DNA of 34,020 nt, taken from Streptomyces sp. NP160 (GTDB taxonomy: Bacteria > Actinomycetota > Actinomycetes > Actinomycetales > Quadrisphaeraceae). Position numbers and translations under genes: made by a program. Below are positions 23,727-32,372 of this stretch, piece after piece. The stretch is taken from the NCBI RefSeq assembly GCF_006335115.1, contig NZ_VDMJ01000043.1:1-34020 (forward strand), given 5' to 3'. How positions within the stretch are numbered: the stretch's first letter is position 1; each line of letters begins with the position of its first letter. A model generated the notes under the pieces. It saw only the letters and a list, made by a program, of their open reading frames with translations. It was not told the origin of the DNA and did no database searches.

Positions 23727-24427
23727 GCGGGAGCCGGCGTCAGGGAACGGGCGACGGCGGCGTCGACGGGCTCCTCACCGCTCATGAGCTCCAGCACCGG
23801 GTCCTCCTCGGGGGGCAGCAGCGCCGGTGCGCGCAGCAGCGCCGCGACCACGGCGGCGACGTCGTCGCGGGAGACCTGCCCCCGGGGGAGGGAGCGCTCC
23901 AGCGAGACCGTCCCGGTGCCCGGCTCGTCCGTGAGGCCACCGGGACGCAGCACCACCAGCTCGAAGGCGCCGGCCGTCGCCCGCGAGAGCAGCTCCGCCT
24001 CGGCGGCGAGCTTGGCCCGCAGATAGGCCACGAACACCGGGTCCACGCCGTCGGGGGTGGCGCCGTCGCGCACGGCGTCCACCCCGTAGGAGCTGACCAG
24101 CACGTACCGCTGCACCCCCGCCGCCTGCGCGGCGTCGGCCAGGAGCAGCGCCGCCGCCCGGTCCACGGTGTCCTTGCGCGCCTGCCCGCTGCCCGCACCG
24201 GCGCCCGCGGCGAACACCACCGCGTCCGCGCCCGACACGGCAGCGGCCACCTCCTCCACGCCGGCGGACTCCAGGTCCACCACGGCGGCGCGGGCGCCGT
24301 CGGCCTCGACGTCGGCGACGTGGTCGGGGTTCCTCACGATCCCCACCACCTCGTCACCGCCCGCGGCCAGCAGGCGGACGAGGCGGCGGGCGACCTGCCC
24401 GTGGGCTCCAGCGACAGCGACGAACAC
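23720..24427 (-). CDS. NAD(P)-binding (atypical SDR / NAD(P)H-binding) protein
   Basis: A 235-residue Rossmann-fold protein resembling the NmrA/YwnB-like atypical SDRs. The N-terminal nucleotide motif is VAVAGAHGQVARRLVRLL (GxxGxxxR), followed by VVGIVRNPDHVADVEADGA, ADAVVFAAGAGAGSG, and VQRYVLVSSYGVDA with PVFVAYLRAKLAAEAELLS (a Y..AK-like segment), then LVVLRPGGLTDEPGTG. Members act as reductases, epimerases or redox sensors; the substrate is unknown. I prefer GTG 24427, which begins right at the fold and sits 7 nt after a CAGGGT box. GTG 24436 would add three residues. Confidence 0.8.
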   Translation of the reverse strand: MFVAVAGAHGQVARRLVRLLAAGGDEVVGIVRNPDHVADVEADGARAAVVDLESAGVEEVAAAVSGADAVVFAAGAGAGSGQARKDTVDRAAALLLADAAQAAGVQRYVLVSSYGVDAVRDGATPDGVDPVFVAYLRAKLAAEAELLSRATAGAFELVVLRPGGLTDEPGTGTVSLERSLPRGQVSRDDVAAVVAALLRAPALLPPEEDPVLELMSGEEPVDAAVARSLTPAPAA

Positions 24428-24478
24428 GCGCTCCACCCTGCCCCCGCGCCAGCGGCCCCGCCTCTCGGGCGCCGGCGG

Positions 24479-24496
24479 CTCCCGCCACTGCGGGAG
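24479..24496 (-). terminator. Short hairpin after the penicillin-binding protein gene
   Basis: A 7-bp perfect stem (24479-24485 with 24490-24496, loop CACT) just downstream of the PBP stop on the minus strand. It is a plausible terminator. Confidence 0.45.
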
Positions 24497-24497
24497 G

Positions 24498-26588
24498 TCA
24501 GGCGAGGGCGCGCAGGAAGGCCTCCGCCACGGGCACCGCGGTCGTCCCGCCGCTGGTGCCGTTCTCCACGAGCACCGCGAAGGCCAGGTCGCCCTGGAAG
24601 CCGATCACCCAGGCGTGCGTGGCCGGCGGGGTGTCCGAGCCGTACTCCGCCGTGCCGGTCTTGGCGTGGACGGGGGCTCCGGGCACGTCGGCCAGCGCGC
24701 TGGCCGTGCCCGACGTCGCCACCTGCCGCATGAGGTCGCTGACGACGGCGAGGCGCGCCGCGTCCGGCTGCGGCTGCGCCGCTGCTCCGCCGTCCCCGGA
24801 CTCCCCGGACCCACCGGTCTCACCGGACTCCCCGGAGGGGGCCGGGGCGGGGTCCAGCACGAGGCGCGGGGCGGTCCAGCCGCCGCGGGCGATGGTCGAG
24901 GCCGCCACGGCCATGGACAGCGGGCTGGCGAGGACGGTCCCCTGGCCGATGGAGGCAGCCGCGCGGGCGACCGGGTCGTCGTCGGCGGGGACGTCACCGG
25001 TGAAGGCGTCGACGCCGAGCCCGCTGTCCCAGCCCCCGCCGATCCCCACCGCGGCGGCCGCGTCGGGCAGGTCCTGCGGGCCGAGCCGGTCCGACAGCCC
25101 CACGAACGCCGTGTTGCACGACTGCGCGAAGTCGACGGCGAACGGCACCTCGCCCAGCGCCCCGCCCTCGAAGTTGCGGAAGCTGCGGCCGTCCACGGTC
25201 GTCGTCGCCGGGCAGGGGACCGTCTGGTCGGGCGTCAGGCCGCCAGCCAGCAGGGCCGTGGTGGTGATCGCCTTGAAGGTGGAGCCGGGCGGGTAGCGCC
25301 CGTCGAGCGCCCGGTCGGCGCCCGTCGCCGGGGTGTTGGCCACGGCGAGCACGTCACCGCTGGGGACGTCGACGGCCACGAGGGCCGCCGCCGGCTGCGC
25401 GTCCTTGCTCCTCGCGGTGGCCAGCGCCCCGTCAGCGGCCTGCTGCACCCGGGCGTCGAGGGAGAGCTGCACCGGCTGACCGGCCACCGCCTCGGTGGTG
25501 AACAGCTCCCGCGGCTGCGCCTGCTCGCCCTGCTCGCCCTGCTCGCCCTGCTGGTCGTCGCGGGCCACCGCCTGGACGGTGGTGCCGGCGGTGCCCGCGA
25601 GGCGCTCGTCGTACGTGCGCTGCAGGCCCGACACGCCCGTGGTGTCCCCGTCGGCGATGCGCCCGCCGCTGGCGTCCACCAGCTCCCGCGTGGCCGGCCC
25701 GACCCGGCCGAGCAGGGCCCTGGCGAAGGCGGGCGTGGGCGCCAGCGGCAGCGACGACTCCCGGAACACCGTCCCCGGCAGCGGCCTGAGCTGCGCGCTC
25801 ACGGCGTCGTAGTCGGCCCGCCGCAGCGTGATGACCTGCACGAAGGCGTCCGGTGACGCGCTGGTGACGCGCTGGGCCAGGTCGGCGCCGTCCACGTCCA
25901 GCAGCGCGGCCAGCTGTGCGGCCAGACCCTCGGGGTCGGTGGTGCGGCTCGGCTGCACGCCGACGTCGACGACGGGGGAGTCGGCGACGATGGCGGAGCC
26001 GTCGCGGCCCAGCACCTGCCCGCGCTGCGCGGGGGTGCGCTGCACCGCGAGCCGCTCGGTGGCCGCCAGGCTCGGCTCCACCGCGGCGGGGGAGGTGTCG
26101 GCGCCCCACGCGCCGTCGCCGTCGGCGCCGGCGACGGGCAGCAGCGGCACCGAGGTCGGGTACGTCCACCCCTCGCCCACCGGCCAGGTGACCTGCAGCG
26201 CGGCGGTCGCGCGGTCGCCGTCGCGGGTGACCCCGGTCACGGCGACCTGCGGGCGCAGTCCGTCCATGCCCTCCACCGTGGTGGCCAGCTCCGCCGCCGC
26301 GCCGCCGTCGGGGGCTCCCGAGGCGTCCACGAGCCGCGCCCCGGACAGGTCCCCGGAGGCCAGCCCGGCGGCCAGGGAGTCGGCGGCGGCCCGGGCGGCG
26401 GCGTCCCGGTCGCGCTCGCGCTGCTGCCAGACCACCGCGGTGGCGGTGCCACCGGCCACCAGGGCCGCGGCCACGCCGGCGGCCACCAGCGCGGCGGTCC
26501 GGCGCGGGCGCCGCGGGCGGCCCGCGCCGTCGGCGGAGGGTCCCCGGGACCGGCGCGGGGCGGGGGCGGCGGCTCGTCGACCGGGCAC
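24498..26588 (-). CDS. Penicillin-binding protein with MecA-type N-terminal domain
   Basis: D,D-transpeptidase (class B-like) of 696 residues that cross-links peptidoglycan. An Arg-rich cytosolic tail is followed by one membrane anchor at about residues 30-50. An NTF2-like MecA_N domain follows (about 55-170), then a dimerisation region, and the transpeptidase domain from about 385. Active-site motifs are complete: S436-T-F-K439, S490-C-N and K643-T-G. The domain order matches PBP2a/PbpLipo-type proteins, but there is no lipobox Cys in the anchor. Two low-complexity inserts occur: QQGEQGEQGEQAQ before the transpeptidase domain and a Gly/Ser/Glu linker near residue 590. GTG 26588 was chosen; a TTG 15 nt upstream is possible. 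Confidence 0.92.
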   Translation of the reverse strand: MPGRRAAAPAPRRSRGPSADGAGRPRRPRRTAALVAAGVAAALVAGGTATAVVWQQRERDRDAAARAAADSLAAGLASGDLSGARLVDASGAPDGGAAAELATTVEGMDGLRPQVAVTGVTRDGDRATAALQVTWPVGEGWTYPTSVPLLPVAGADGDGAWGADTSPAAVEPSLAATERLAVQRTPAQRGQVLGRDGSAIVADSPVVDVGVQPSRTTDPEGLAAQLAALLDVDGADLAQRVTSASPDAFVQVITLRRADYDAVSAQLRPLPGTVFRESSLPLAPTPAFARALLGRVGPATRELVDASGGRIADGDTTGVSGLQRTYDERLAGTAGTTVQAVARDDQQGEQGEQGEQAQPRELFTTEAVAGQPVQLSLDARVQQAADGALATARSKDAQPAAALVAVDVPSGDVLAVANTPATGADRALDGRYPPGSTFKAITTTALLAGGLTPDQTVPCPATTTVDGRSFRNFEGGALGEVPFAVDFAQSCNTAFVGLSDRLGPQDLPDAAAAVGIGGGWDSGLGVDAFTGDVPADDDPVARAAASIGQGTVLASPLSMAVAASTIARGGWTAPRLVLDPAPAPSGESGETGGSGESGDGGAAAQPQPDAARLAVVSDLMRQVATSGTASALADVPGAPVHAKTGTAEYGSDTPPATHAWVIGFQGDLAFAVLVENGTSGGTTAVPVAEAFLRALA

Positions 26589-26678
26589 CCGGGCAGTCAA
26601 CCGGACCGGCTCGCCCGTCCGGTGCGGAACGCCAGGACGCGCACGTGTGCGCCGCCGCGGAGGGGGTACGGAAGATCC

Positions 26679-27143
26679 ATGACCACCGTGACGAAGAGCA
26701 TCGACGTCGACGTCCCCGTGCGCCGCGCCTACGACCAGTGGACGCAGTTCGAGTCCTTCCCCGCCTTCATGGGCGGCGTCGAGTCGATCCGCCAGGTCGA
26801 CGACACCCACACCCACTGGACCACCAAGGTCGGCGGCGTCGAGCGCGAGTTCGACACCGTCATCACCGAGCAGCACCCCGACGAGCGCGTCGCCTGGAAG
26901 TCCACCGACGGCCCCACGCACGCCGGCGTCGTGACCTTCCACCGCCTCGGGGACTCCCAGACGCGCGTGACCGTGCAGATGGACTGGGAGCCGGAGGGCC
27001 TCGTGGAGAAGCTCGGCTCCGCCTTCAACGTGGACGACCACCAGGTCCAGGCCGACCTCAAGAAGTTCAAGGCCTTCATCGAGGAGCAGGGAGCGCCGAC
27101 CGGCGCCTGGCGCGGCGACGTGCCCGCCGGCAACGAGAGCTGA
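26679..27143 (+). CDS. SRPBCC family protein (polyketide cyclase/dehydrase-like)
   Basis: A helix-grip (START/SRPBCC) fold protein of 154 residues. It opens SIDVDVPVRRAYDQWTQFESFPAFMGGVESIRQ, where the V.V..AYD.W..fE.fP.FM pattern is the hallmark of the cyclase/dehydrase subgroup, followed by strands to WKSTDGPTHAGVVTF and a long C-terminal helix (VDDHQVQADLKKFKAFIEEQG). These proteins bind hydrophobic ligands in a central cavity. Many actinobacterial members of this kind are stress-linked proteins of unknown ligand, and that is all I can say here. ATG 26679 follows GGAAG at 4 nt. It is divergent from the PBP gene. Confidence 0.85.
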   Translation: MTTVTKSIDVDVPVRRAYDQWTQFESFPAFMGGVESIRQVDDTHTHWTTKVGGVEREFDTVITEQHPDERVAWKSTDGPTHAGVVTFHRLGDSQTRVTVQMDWEPEGLVEKLGSAFNVDDHQVQADLKKFKAFIEEQGAPTGAWRGDVPAGNES

Positions 27144-27160
27144 GACCCGCCCGCACCCGC

Positions 27161-27198
27161 GAGGAGGGCCGGTCCCCGACGGGGGACCGGCCCTCCTC
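27161..27198 (+). terminator. Strong hairpin terminator after the SRPBCC gene
   Basis: Perfect 17-bp stem (27161-27177 with 27182-27198) and a 4-nt loop, 17 nt after the stop. A lone palindrome CGTGATCACG follows at 27201-27210, matching the tips of the dispersed repeat. Confidence 0.85.
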
Positions 27199-27230
27199 GG
27201 CGTGATCACGGGGTGGGGCAGGATCGGCGG

Positions 27231-28061
27231 GTGCCCCTCAGCCTCGCCACCGTGAACGTCAACGGCATCAGGGCGGCGGTCCGCCGCGGCATGCCCGCCT
27301 GGCTGGAGCAGCGCCGCCCCGACGTGCTGGCCCTGCAGGAGGTCCGCGCCGACGACGCCACCCTGGTCGGTCTCCTCGAGGAGTCCCTCGGCGGCGGCTG
27401 GCACCTGGCCCACCTCGAGCCCACCGACGCCGGCAGCAAGGGCCGCGCCGGCGTCGCCGTCGCCACCCGGCTGCCCGTCGGCGCCGCGCGCACCACCGTC
27501 GACGAGCGCTTCGACGGCACCGGGCGCTGGGTGGAGCTGGACGTCGAGACCCCCGCCAGCCCCAGCGGCGTCCTCACCGTCGTGTCCGTCTACGTGCACT
27601 CCGGTGAGGCGGGCACCCCCAAGCAGGACGACAAGATGGCCTTCCTCGACGTGGTCAGCGCCCGCATGACCGCGCTCGCCGCCGCCGCCGCCTCCGGCGG
27701 TCCCCAGGCCGTGGTCTGCGGCGACCTCAACATCGCCCACACCGCCCTCGACATCCGCAACGCCAAGGGCAACCGCGGCAAGGCCGGCTTCCTCCCCGAG
27801 GAGCAGGCGCACCTCGACGGCTGGGCCGCCCAGGGGTGGGTGGACGTCGCCCGCCACCTGGCCGGGCCGGTCGACGGCCCCTACTCGTGGTGGAGCTGGC
27901 GCGGGCAGGCCTTCGACAAGGACACCGGGTGGCGCATCGACGCCCAGTGGGCCACCCCCGGCCTCGCCGAGCGCGCCAGCACCTGCGAGGTGGACCGGGC
28001 CGCCACCTACGCCGAGCGGTTCAGCGACCACGCCCCCGTCGTCGCGGTGTACTCCGGGTGA
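27231..28061 (+). CDS. xth: Exodeoxyribonuclease III / AP endonuclease family protein
   Basis: Base-excision-repair nuclease of the EEP fold, 276 residues: 3'-5' exonuclease and abasic-site endonuclease in known members. Motifs are ATVNVNGIRAA, the metal-binding Glu in LQEVRA (E37), CGDLNIAHTALDIRN with catalytic D165 and N167, FLPEEQAHLDGW, the WSWRGQAFDKDTGWRIDAQWATPGL region, and a terminal SDHAPVV with the catalytic His. I chose GTG 27231, matching the usual short N-terminus. A GTG at 27213 would add six residues. CAGGAT ends 6 nt before 27231, compatible with a leaderless start. Confidence 0.93.
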   Translation: MPLSLATVNVNGIRAAVRRGMPAWLEQRRPDVLALQEVRADDATLVGLLEESLGGGWHLAHLEPTDAGSKGRAGVAVATRLPVGAARTTVDERFDGTGRWVELDVETPASPSGVLTVVSVYVHSGEAGTPKQDDKMAFLDVVSARMTALAAAAASGGPQAVVCGDLNIAHTALDIRNAKGNRGKAGFLPEEQAHLDGWAAQGWVDVARHLAGPVDGPYSWWSWRGQAFDKDTGWRIDAQWATPGLAERASTCEVDRAATYAERFSDHAPVVAVYSG

Positions 28062-28147
28062 GGGACGGCGGCGCCCGCGCGGGCTCCGCGTCCGCGCCTG
28101 ACCAGGCCGACCTCAGCGGTCACCGGGCGTGGCGGCCCCGTCGGGGC

Positions 28148-28153
28148 TACCGT
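28148..28153 (+). promoter_or_regulatory. Putative -10 box (TACCGT), leaderless geometry
   Basis: TACCGT lies 7 nt before the ATG at 28161, and no Shine-Dalgarno sequence is present. No convincing -35 is seen. Confidence 0.4.
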
Positions 28154-28160
28154 CGGGCAC

Positions 28161-28586
28161 ATGCCTGAGCAGGCAGCGCGGGGCGGACTGGCGCCGGTCA
28201 CCCTGCTGGCCGGTGGAGCGCCGGTCGCCGAGCTGACCATGGCGCGCGTGCCGGCGTCCGTCGGGCACGTGCGGCTGCTCGTCGACGACGCCCTGTCCGA
28301 CCACGGAGTCACCGACCGCTCCCTCATCGACGCCGCGGTGCTGCTCGCGTCCGAGCTGGCCACCGACGGCGTGCGCCACGGAGCGGGGGAGGACCTCCAC
28401 GTGGAGCTCTCCCTCGGGCCGCGCCGCGTGCAGCTCACCGTCACCACGGCCGCCGACCGCCGCCCCGGTGATCCCGTGCCCGCCATCGCCGGTCACAGCC
28501 AGCAGCTGCTGGACATGCTCACCAGCGCCTGGGACGTGCGCTGCGGCGCAGGTCAGCGCGTCGCCTGGTACCGGCTCGACCGCTGA
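28161..28586 (+). CDS. Degenerate RsbW-like ATP-binding protein
   Basis: A protein of 141 residues resembling the HATPase_c_2 anti-sigma/anti-regulator kinases common in actinobacteria. It has VGHVRLLVDDALSDHG, the N-box helix LLASELATDGVRHG, a strand pair (LHVELSLGPRRVQLTVTT) and the C-terminal QQLLDMLTSAWDVRCGAGQRVAWYRL typical of the family. Two ATP-site features are altered. The N-box Asn that coordinates Mg is Asp (D69), and the usual DxGxG loop is missing (AADRRPGDP instead). It may bind a partner without kinase activity. It lies 75 nt before the NAGGN operon in the same direction. Function is inferred only. Confidence 0.7.
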   Translation: MPEQAARGGLAPVTLLAGGAPVAELTMARVPASVGHVRLLVDDALSDHGVTDRSLIDAAVLLASELATDGVRHGAGEDLHVELSLGPRRVQLTVTTAADRRPGDPVPAIAGHSQQLLDMLTSAWDVRCGAGQRVAWYRLDR

Positions 28587-28661
28587 CGCGCCTCCTCGCC
28601 ACCTCGCGGATCCGGCCTGACCGGCTGGCGCTCGCGGCCCGGGAGCGGTTGGGTTCACCGG

Positions 28662-30524
28662 GTGTGCGGACTCTCCGGTGAGCTCAGGTTCGACGGCGCC
28701 GCGGCTGACGCGGGCGCCGTGCGCTGCATGTCGGAGGTGCTCGCGCCCCGCGGACCTGACGGCGAGGGGGAGTGGGCCCGCGGCCCGGTGGCCTTCGCGC
28801 ACCGGAGGCTGGCCATCATCGACCTGTCCGAGGCCGGGGCCCAGCCGATGCTCGACGGCGAAGGGGCCGACGAGCTCGTCGCCGTCTTCAACGGCTGCAT
28901 CTACAACTACCCGCAGCTGCGCGAGGAGCTCGCGGCGAAGGGCCACCGCTTCCGGTCCACCTCCGACACCGAGGTGATCCTCAAGGCCTACCGGCAGTGG
29001 CGCGACGACTTCGTCGACCACCTGGTGGGCATGTTCGCCGTCGTCCTCCACGAGCCCGCCACCGGGCGCGTGGTCATGGCCCGCGACCGGCTGGGGATCA
29101 AGCCCCTCTACCTCGCCGAGAGCCGCGGCGCCGTGCGCTTCGCCTCCAGCCTGCCCGCGCTCGTGGCCGCGGGCCGGCGCGACGGCACCCTCGACACCTC
29201 CATCGACCCGGTGGCGCTGCACCACTACCTCACCTGGCACGCCGTGGTGCCCGCCCCGCGCACCGTGCTGCGCGGCGTCCGCAAGCTCCCGCCGGCCACG
29301 GTGCGCGTCTACGAGCCCGGCTGCGGCCCCGACGGGTTCCGCGACCGCGTCTACTGGCAGCCCACCTACGAGCGCGACCCCGCCAAGGCCGGCTGGTCCG
29401 CCCGCGACTGGGAGGACGCCGTCGAGGAGGCCCTGCGCACCGCCGTCCGGCGCCGCCTCGTGGCGGACGTCCCGGTGGGCGTGCTCCTGTCCGGCGGGCT
29501 CGACTCCAGCCTCATCGTCGGGCTGCTCGCCGAGGAGGGACAGACCGGCCTGGCCACCTTCTCCATCGGGTTCGACGCCGCCGGCGGCCGCGAGGGCGAC
29601 GAGTTCCAGTACTCCGACATCATCGCCGCGCGGTACGGCACCGACCACCACAAGATCGCCGTGGACAGCCCTTCGCTCGTCGACGCCCTCGGCCACACCG
29701 TGGGCGCGATGAGCGAGCCGATGGTCAGCCACGACGTCGTCGCCTTCGACCTGCTGTGCCAGCAGGTGGCGAAGGAGATCCGCGTGGTGCAGTCCGGGCA
29801 GGGGGCCGACGAGGTCTTCGCCGGCTACCACTGGTACCCGCCGATGGCGCAGGTCCCGGGCAGGCCGGGCGGCGGGTTCGACGTCGACGCCGCCACGGAC
29901 GCCTACGCCCGCGCCTTCTTCGACAGGGGCCCCGAGGGTCCCGGCGGCATGGCGTGGCTCGTCAGCGACGGCGCGCTGCAGGGGATGCTCGCCGAGGGCG
30001 GCCCGGACGCGTCCCGGGCCTTCCTGGCGGCCCACCTCGGCCGTCCCGGGGCGGCCACCGCCGTCGACGCCGCGCTGCGGCTCGACACCGAGGTCATGCT
30101 CGTGGACGACCCGGTCAAGCGGGTGGACAACACGTCCATGGCGTGGGGCCTGGAGGCCCGGGTGCCCTTCCTCGACCAGGACCTCGTCACCCTGGCCGCC
30201 CAGGTCCCGCCGGAGCTGAAGCTGGCCGACGGCGGCAAGGGGGTCCTCAAGGCCATCGGCCGCCGGACCATCCCCACCGAGGTCATCGACAGGCCGAAGG
30301 GGTACTTCCCGGTGCCGGCGCTGACCCACCTCGAGGGGGGCGTGCTCGACCTCGTCCGCGACGCCCTCGCCTCCGACGCCGCCCGCGACCGCGGGCTCTT
30401 CCGCCCGGAGGCCCTCGCGGAGCTGCTGGACGCCCCCAACGCTGAGCTGACGCCGCTGAAGGGCAACCGCCTGTGGCAGGTCGGGCTGCTGGAGCTCTGG
30501 CTGCAGACGCACGGGGTGCGCTGA
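28662..30524 (+). CDS. N-acetylglutaminylglutamine amidotransferase (asparagine synthase family)
   Basis: A 620-residue class II glutamine amidotransferase fused to an AsnB-type synthetase. C2 of MCGLSGELRFDG is the N-terminal nucleophile. NGCIYNYPQLREEL, DTEVILKAY and ARDRLGIKPLY complete the glutaminase domain. The ATP-pyrophosphatase P-loop SGGLDSS is at residues 277-283, and QGADEVFAGYHWYPPM and VKRVDNTSMAWGLEARVPFLD follow. Both the opening and the pairing with the next gene match the enzyme that amidates N-acetylglutaminylglutamine to the osmolyte NAGGN, rather than a true asparagine synthetase. The GTG is positioned so that Cys follows Met. The stop overlaps the next ATG by one base. 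Confidence 0.88.
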   Translation: MCGLSGELRFDGAAADAGAVRCMSEVLAPRGPDGEGEWARGPVAFAHRRLAIIDLSEAGAQPMLDGEGADELVAVFNGCIYNYPQLREELAAKGHRFRSTSDTEVILKAYRQWRDDFVDHLVGMFAVVLHEPATGRVVMARDRLGIKPLYLAESRGAVRFASSLPALVAAGRRDGTLDTSIDPVALHHYLTWHAVVPAPRTVLRGVRKLPPATVRVYEPGCGPDGFRDRVYWQPTYERDPAKAGWSARDWEDAVEEALRTAVRRRLVADVPVGVLLSGGLDSSLIVGLLAEEGQTGLATFSIGFDAAGGREGDEFQYSDIIAARYGTDHHKIAVDSPSLVDALGHTVGAMSEPMVSHDVVAFDLLCQQVAKEIRVVQSGQGADEVFAGYHWYPPMAQVPGRPGGGFDVDAATDAYARAFFDRGPEGPGGMAWLVSDGALQGMLAEGGPDASRAFLAAHLGRPGAATAVDAALRLDTEVMLVDDPVKRVDNTSMAWGLEARVPFLDQDLVTLAAQVPPELKLADGGKGVLKAIGRRTIPTEVIDRPKGYFPVPALTHLEGGVLDLVRDALASDAARDRGLFRPEALAELLDAPNAELTPLKGNRLWQVGLLELWLQTHGVR

Positions 30525-32290
30525 TGGCGGGCCCCTCGGCGGCACGACGGCACCGCCCCGTCGCCGGGCTGCGCGCCCGGCCCCGCGTCGGCCACCCGCG
30601 CCACGGGGTCGACCCCGACGTCGTCCTGGACATGGGCTGGGGCCGGCTGGTGTTCGGCAGCACCTTCTCCGAGCCCGGCGGCGTGCTCGACGCCCTGCGC
30701 GACGAGGCCAGCGGCAAGCGCGACATCGCCTGCTACGTGCCCGACCCCCAGGTGCTGGTGGGGACCTCCCCGCACGAGCTCTTCGTGGACCCCTCGTACA
30801 CCTACCGGCTGGACCTGCACACCTACCGCCAGCGCCGCGACGCCGTCCGCGACGTCGAGGTGCGCACCGTGCAGGCCCGCGAGGAGCTGGAGCAGGTCAA
30901 CCGCATCTACGCGACGGCGCGGATGGTCGAGGCCGACGTCGACACCATGTGGGCCAACCAGCGCACCCGCACCTTCACCCACCTCGTGGCCCTCGACCAG
31001 CGCCGCGCCGCGGGTGACGGCTCGGGCCCGCCCCGCGTGGTCGGCACCGTCACCGGCGTCGACCACGTGCTCGCCTTCGGGGACCCCGAGGGCGGCGCCA
31101 GCCTGTGGTGCCTCGCCGTCGACCCCGACGCGGCCCCACCGGGCACCGGTGAGGCGCTCGTGCGCCGGCTGGCGGAGCGCTACGCGGCGCGCGGGCGCGC
31201 CCACCTCGACCTGTCGGTGCTGCACAGCAACACCGGCGCCATCGCGCTGTACCGCAAGCTGGGCTTCTCGCCCACCCCGGCCGTGTGCGTCAAGCGCAAG
31301 AACCCGATCAACCAGGCGCTGTACTCACCGACGCCCGCCGGCCTGGACGGGGTCAACCCGTACGCCCGGATCGTGGCCGACGAGGCGCTGCGCCGCGGGC
31401 TGCGCGTGGAGGTCACCGACGCGCCCTCGGGAGAGCTGCGGATCTCCTCCGGCGCGCGCAGCGTGCTCACCCGCGAGTCGCTGTCGGAGCTCACCAGCGC
31501 CGTCGCCATGAGCCGCTGCGACGACAAGCGCGTCACCGCGCGGCTGCTGGCGGGGGCCGGGCTGGCCGTGCCGCGCGCCGCGGAGACCACCGGCACCGAC
31601 GAGGACGACCTGCGCGCCGCCCGCGAGCTGCTGGCCGCGACCGGCGACGTGGTGGTCAAGCCGGCCCGGGGGGAGCAGGGCCGCGGCATCACCGTCGGCG
31701 TGACCGACGACGACGCGCTGGTCGCCGCCGTCCGCCGCGCGCTGGCCTTCTGCCCGGACGTGGTGGTGGAGGAGCGCGTCGCCGGGGAGGACCTGCGCGT
31801 CGTCGTCATCGACCACGAGGTGGTGGCCGCCGCGGTGCGCCGTCCGGCGCAGGTGGTCGGCACCGGCCGCGACTCGATCGCCGAGCTCGTGCGCCGCCAC
31901 TCGCGGCGCCGCGCGCAGGCCACCGGCGGGGAGAGCACCATCCCGCTCGACGAGACCACCGAGGCGGTGGTCGCCGACGCCGGGTTCCGCATGGCCGACG
32001 TCCTCCCGCGCGGGGAGGTGCTGGTGGTGCGGCGGACCGCCAACCTCCACACCGGCGGCACCATCGACGACGTCACCGACCGGCTGCACCCGGTGGTGGC
32101 GGAGGCCGCTCGCCGCGCCAGCCGCGTGATCGGCATCCCCGTCACCGGGCTCGACTTCCTCGTGCCCGACGTCGAGGGGGACGAGTACGTGATCATCGAG
32201 GCCAACGAGCGGCCGGGGCTGGCCAACCACGAGCCGCAGCCGACCGCGGAGCGCTTCGTGGACCTGCTGTTCCCGGAGACGCGCCGCTAG
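30524..32290 (+). CDS. ngg: N-acetylglutaminylglutamine synthetase (GNAT plus ATP-grasp)
   Basis: A two-domain enzyme of 588 residues. The GNAT acetyltransferase (about residues 105-260) contains [44 protein letters not shown] and [19 protein letters not shown]. The ATP-grasp ligase (about 290-588) contains [18 protein letters not shown] (K379), [22 protein letters not shown] and [10 protein letters not shown] at the metal site. Known members acetylate glutamine and join a second glutamine. The upstream amidotransferase then makes NAGGN, an osmoprotectant known from Pseudomonas and Sinorhizobium. Shared start/stop bases show coupling. The M42-type hydrolase often found with this pair is not in the window. 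Confidence 0.9.
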   Translation: MAGPSAARRHRPVAGLRARPRVGHPRHGVDPDVVLDMGWGRLVFGSTFSEPGGVLDALRDEASGKRDIACYVPDPQVLVGTSPHELFVDPSYTYRLDLHTYRQRRDAVRDVEVRTVQAREELEQVNRIYATARMVEADVDTMWANQRTRTFTHLVALDQRRAAGDGSGPPRVVGTVTGVDHVLAFGDPEGGASLWCLAVDPDAAPPGTGEALVRRLAERYAARGRAHLDLSVLHSNTGAIALYRKLGFSPTPAVCVKRKNPINQALYSPTPAGLDGVNPYARIVADEALRRGLRVEVTDAPSGELRISSGARSVLTRESLSELTSAVAMSRCDDKRVTARLLAGAGLAVPRAAETTGTDEDDLRAARELLAATGDVVVKPARGEQGRGITVGVTDDDALVAAVRRALAFCPDVVVEERVAGEDLRVVVIDHEVVAAAVRRPAQVVGTGRDSIAELVRRHSRRRAQATGGESTIPLDETTEAVVADAGFRMADVLPRGEVLVVRRTANLHTGGTIDDVTDRLHPVVAEAARRASRVIGIPVTGLDFLVPDVEGDEYVIIEANERPGLANHEPQPTAERFVDLLFPETRR

Positions 32291-32336
32291 CGGCACAGCT
32301 CCTCCGGCGCGGCCCTCAGGTTCGAAGATCCACAGA

Positions 32337-32372
32337 CCGAGACCCCAGGCAACAGCCGACGAGAGGTCTCGG
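32337..32372 (+). promoter_or_regulatory. Inverted repeat in the leader of MCP 2
   Basis: CCGAGACC (32337-32344) pairs with GGTCTCGG (32365-32372) across a 20-nt loop. The right arm touches the ribosome site GGGAGAG (32371-32377), so folding could limit translation of MCP 2. It may also be an operator. No known riboswitch class is matched. Confidence 0.4.

Noticed and set aside
26589-28031. Upstream extension of the PBP frame to 28031 (1177 codons)
   Set aside because: It runs antisense through the SRPBCC and exonuclease III genes and two regulatory regions. The recognisable PBP begins with its Arg-rich tail and membrane anchor near 26588.
28070-28085. GCCCGCGCGGGC palindrome after exonuclease III
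   Set aside because: It is a loop-free GC palindrome expected by chance at this composition and is not convincing as a terminator.
32319-32335. GGTTCGAAGATCC resembling a tRNA T-loop
   Set aside because: No flanking T-stem, acceptor stem or anticodon arm can be formed, and the gap is only 91 nt.
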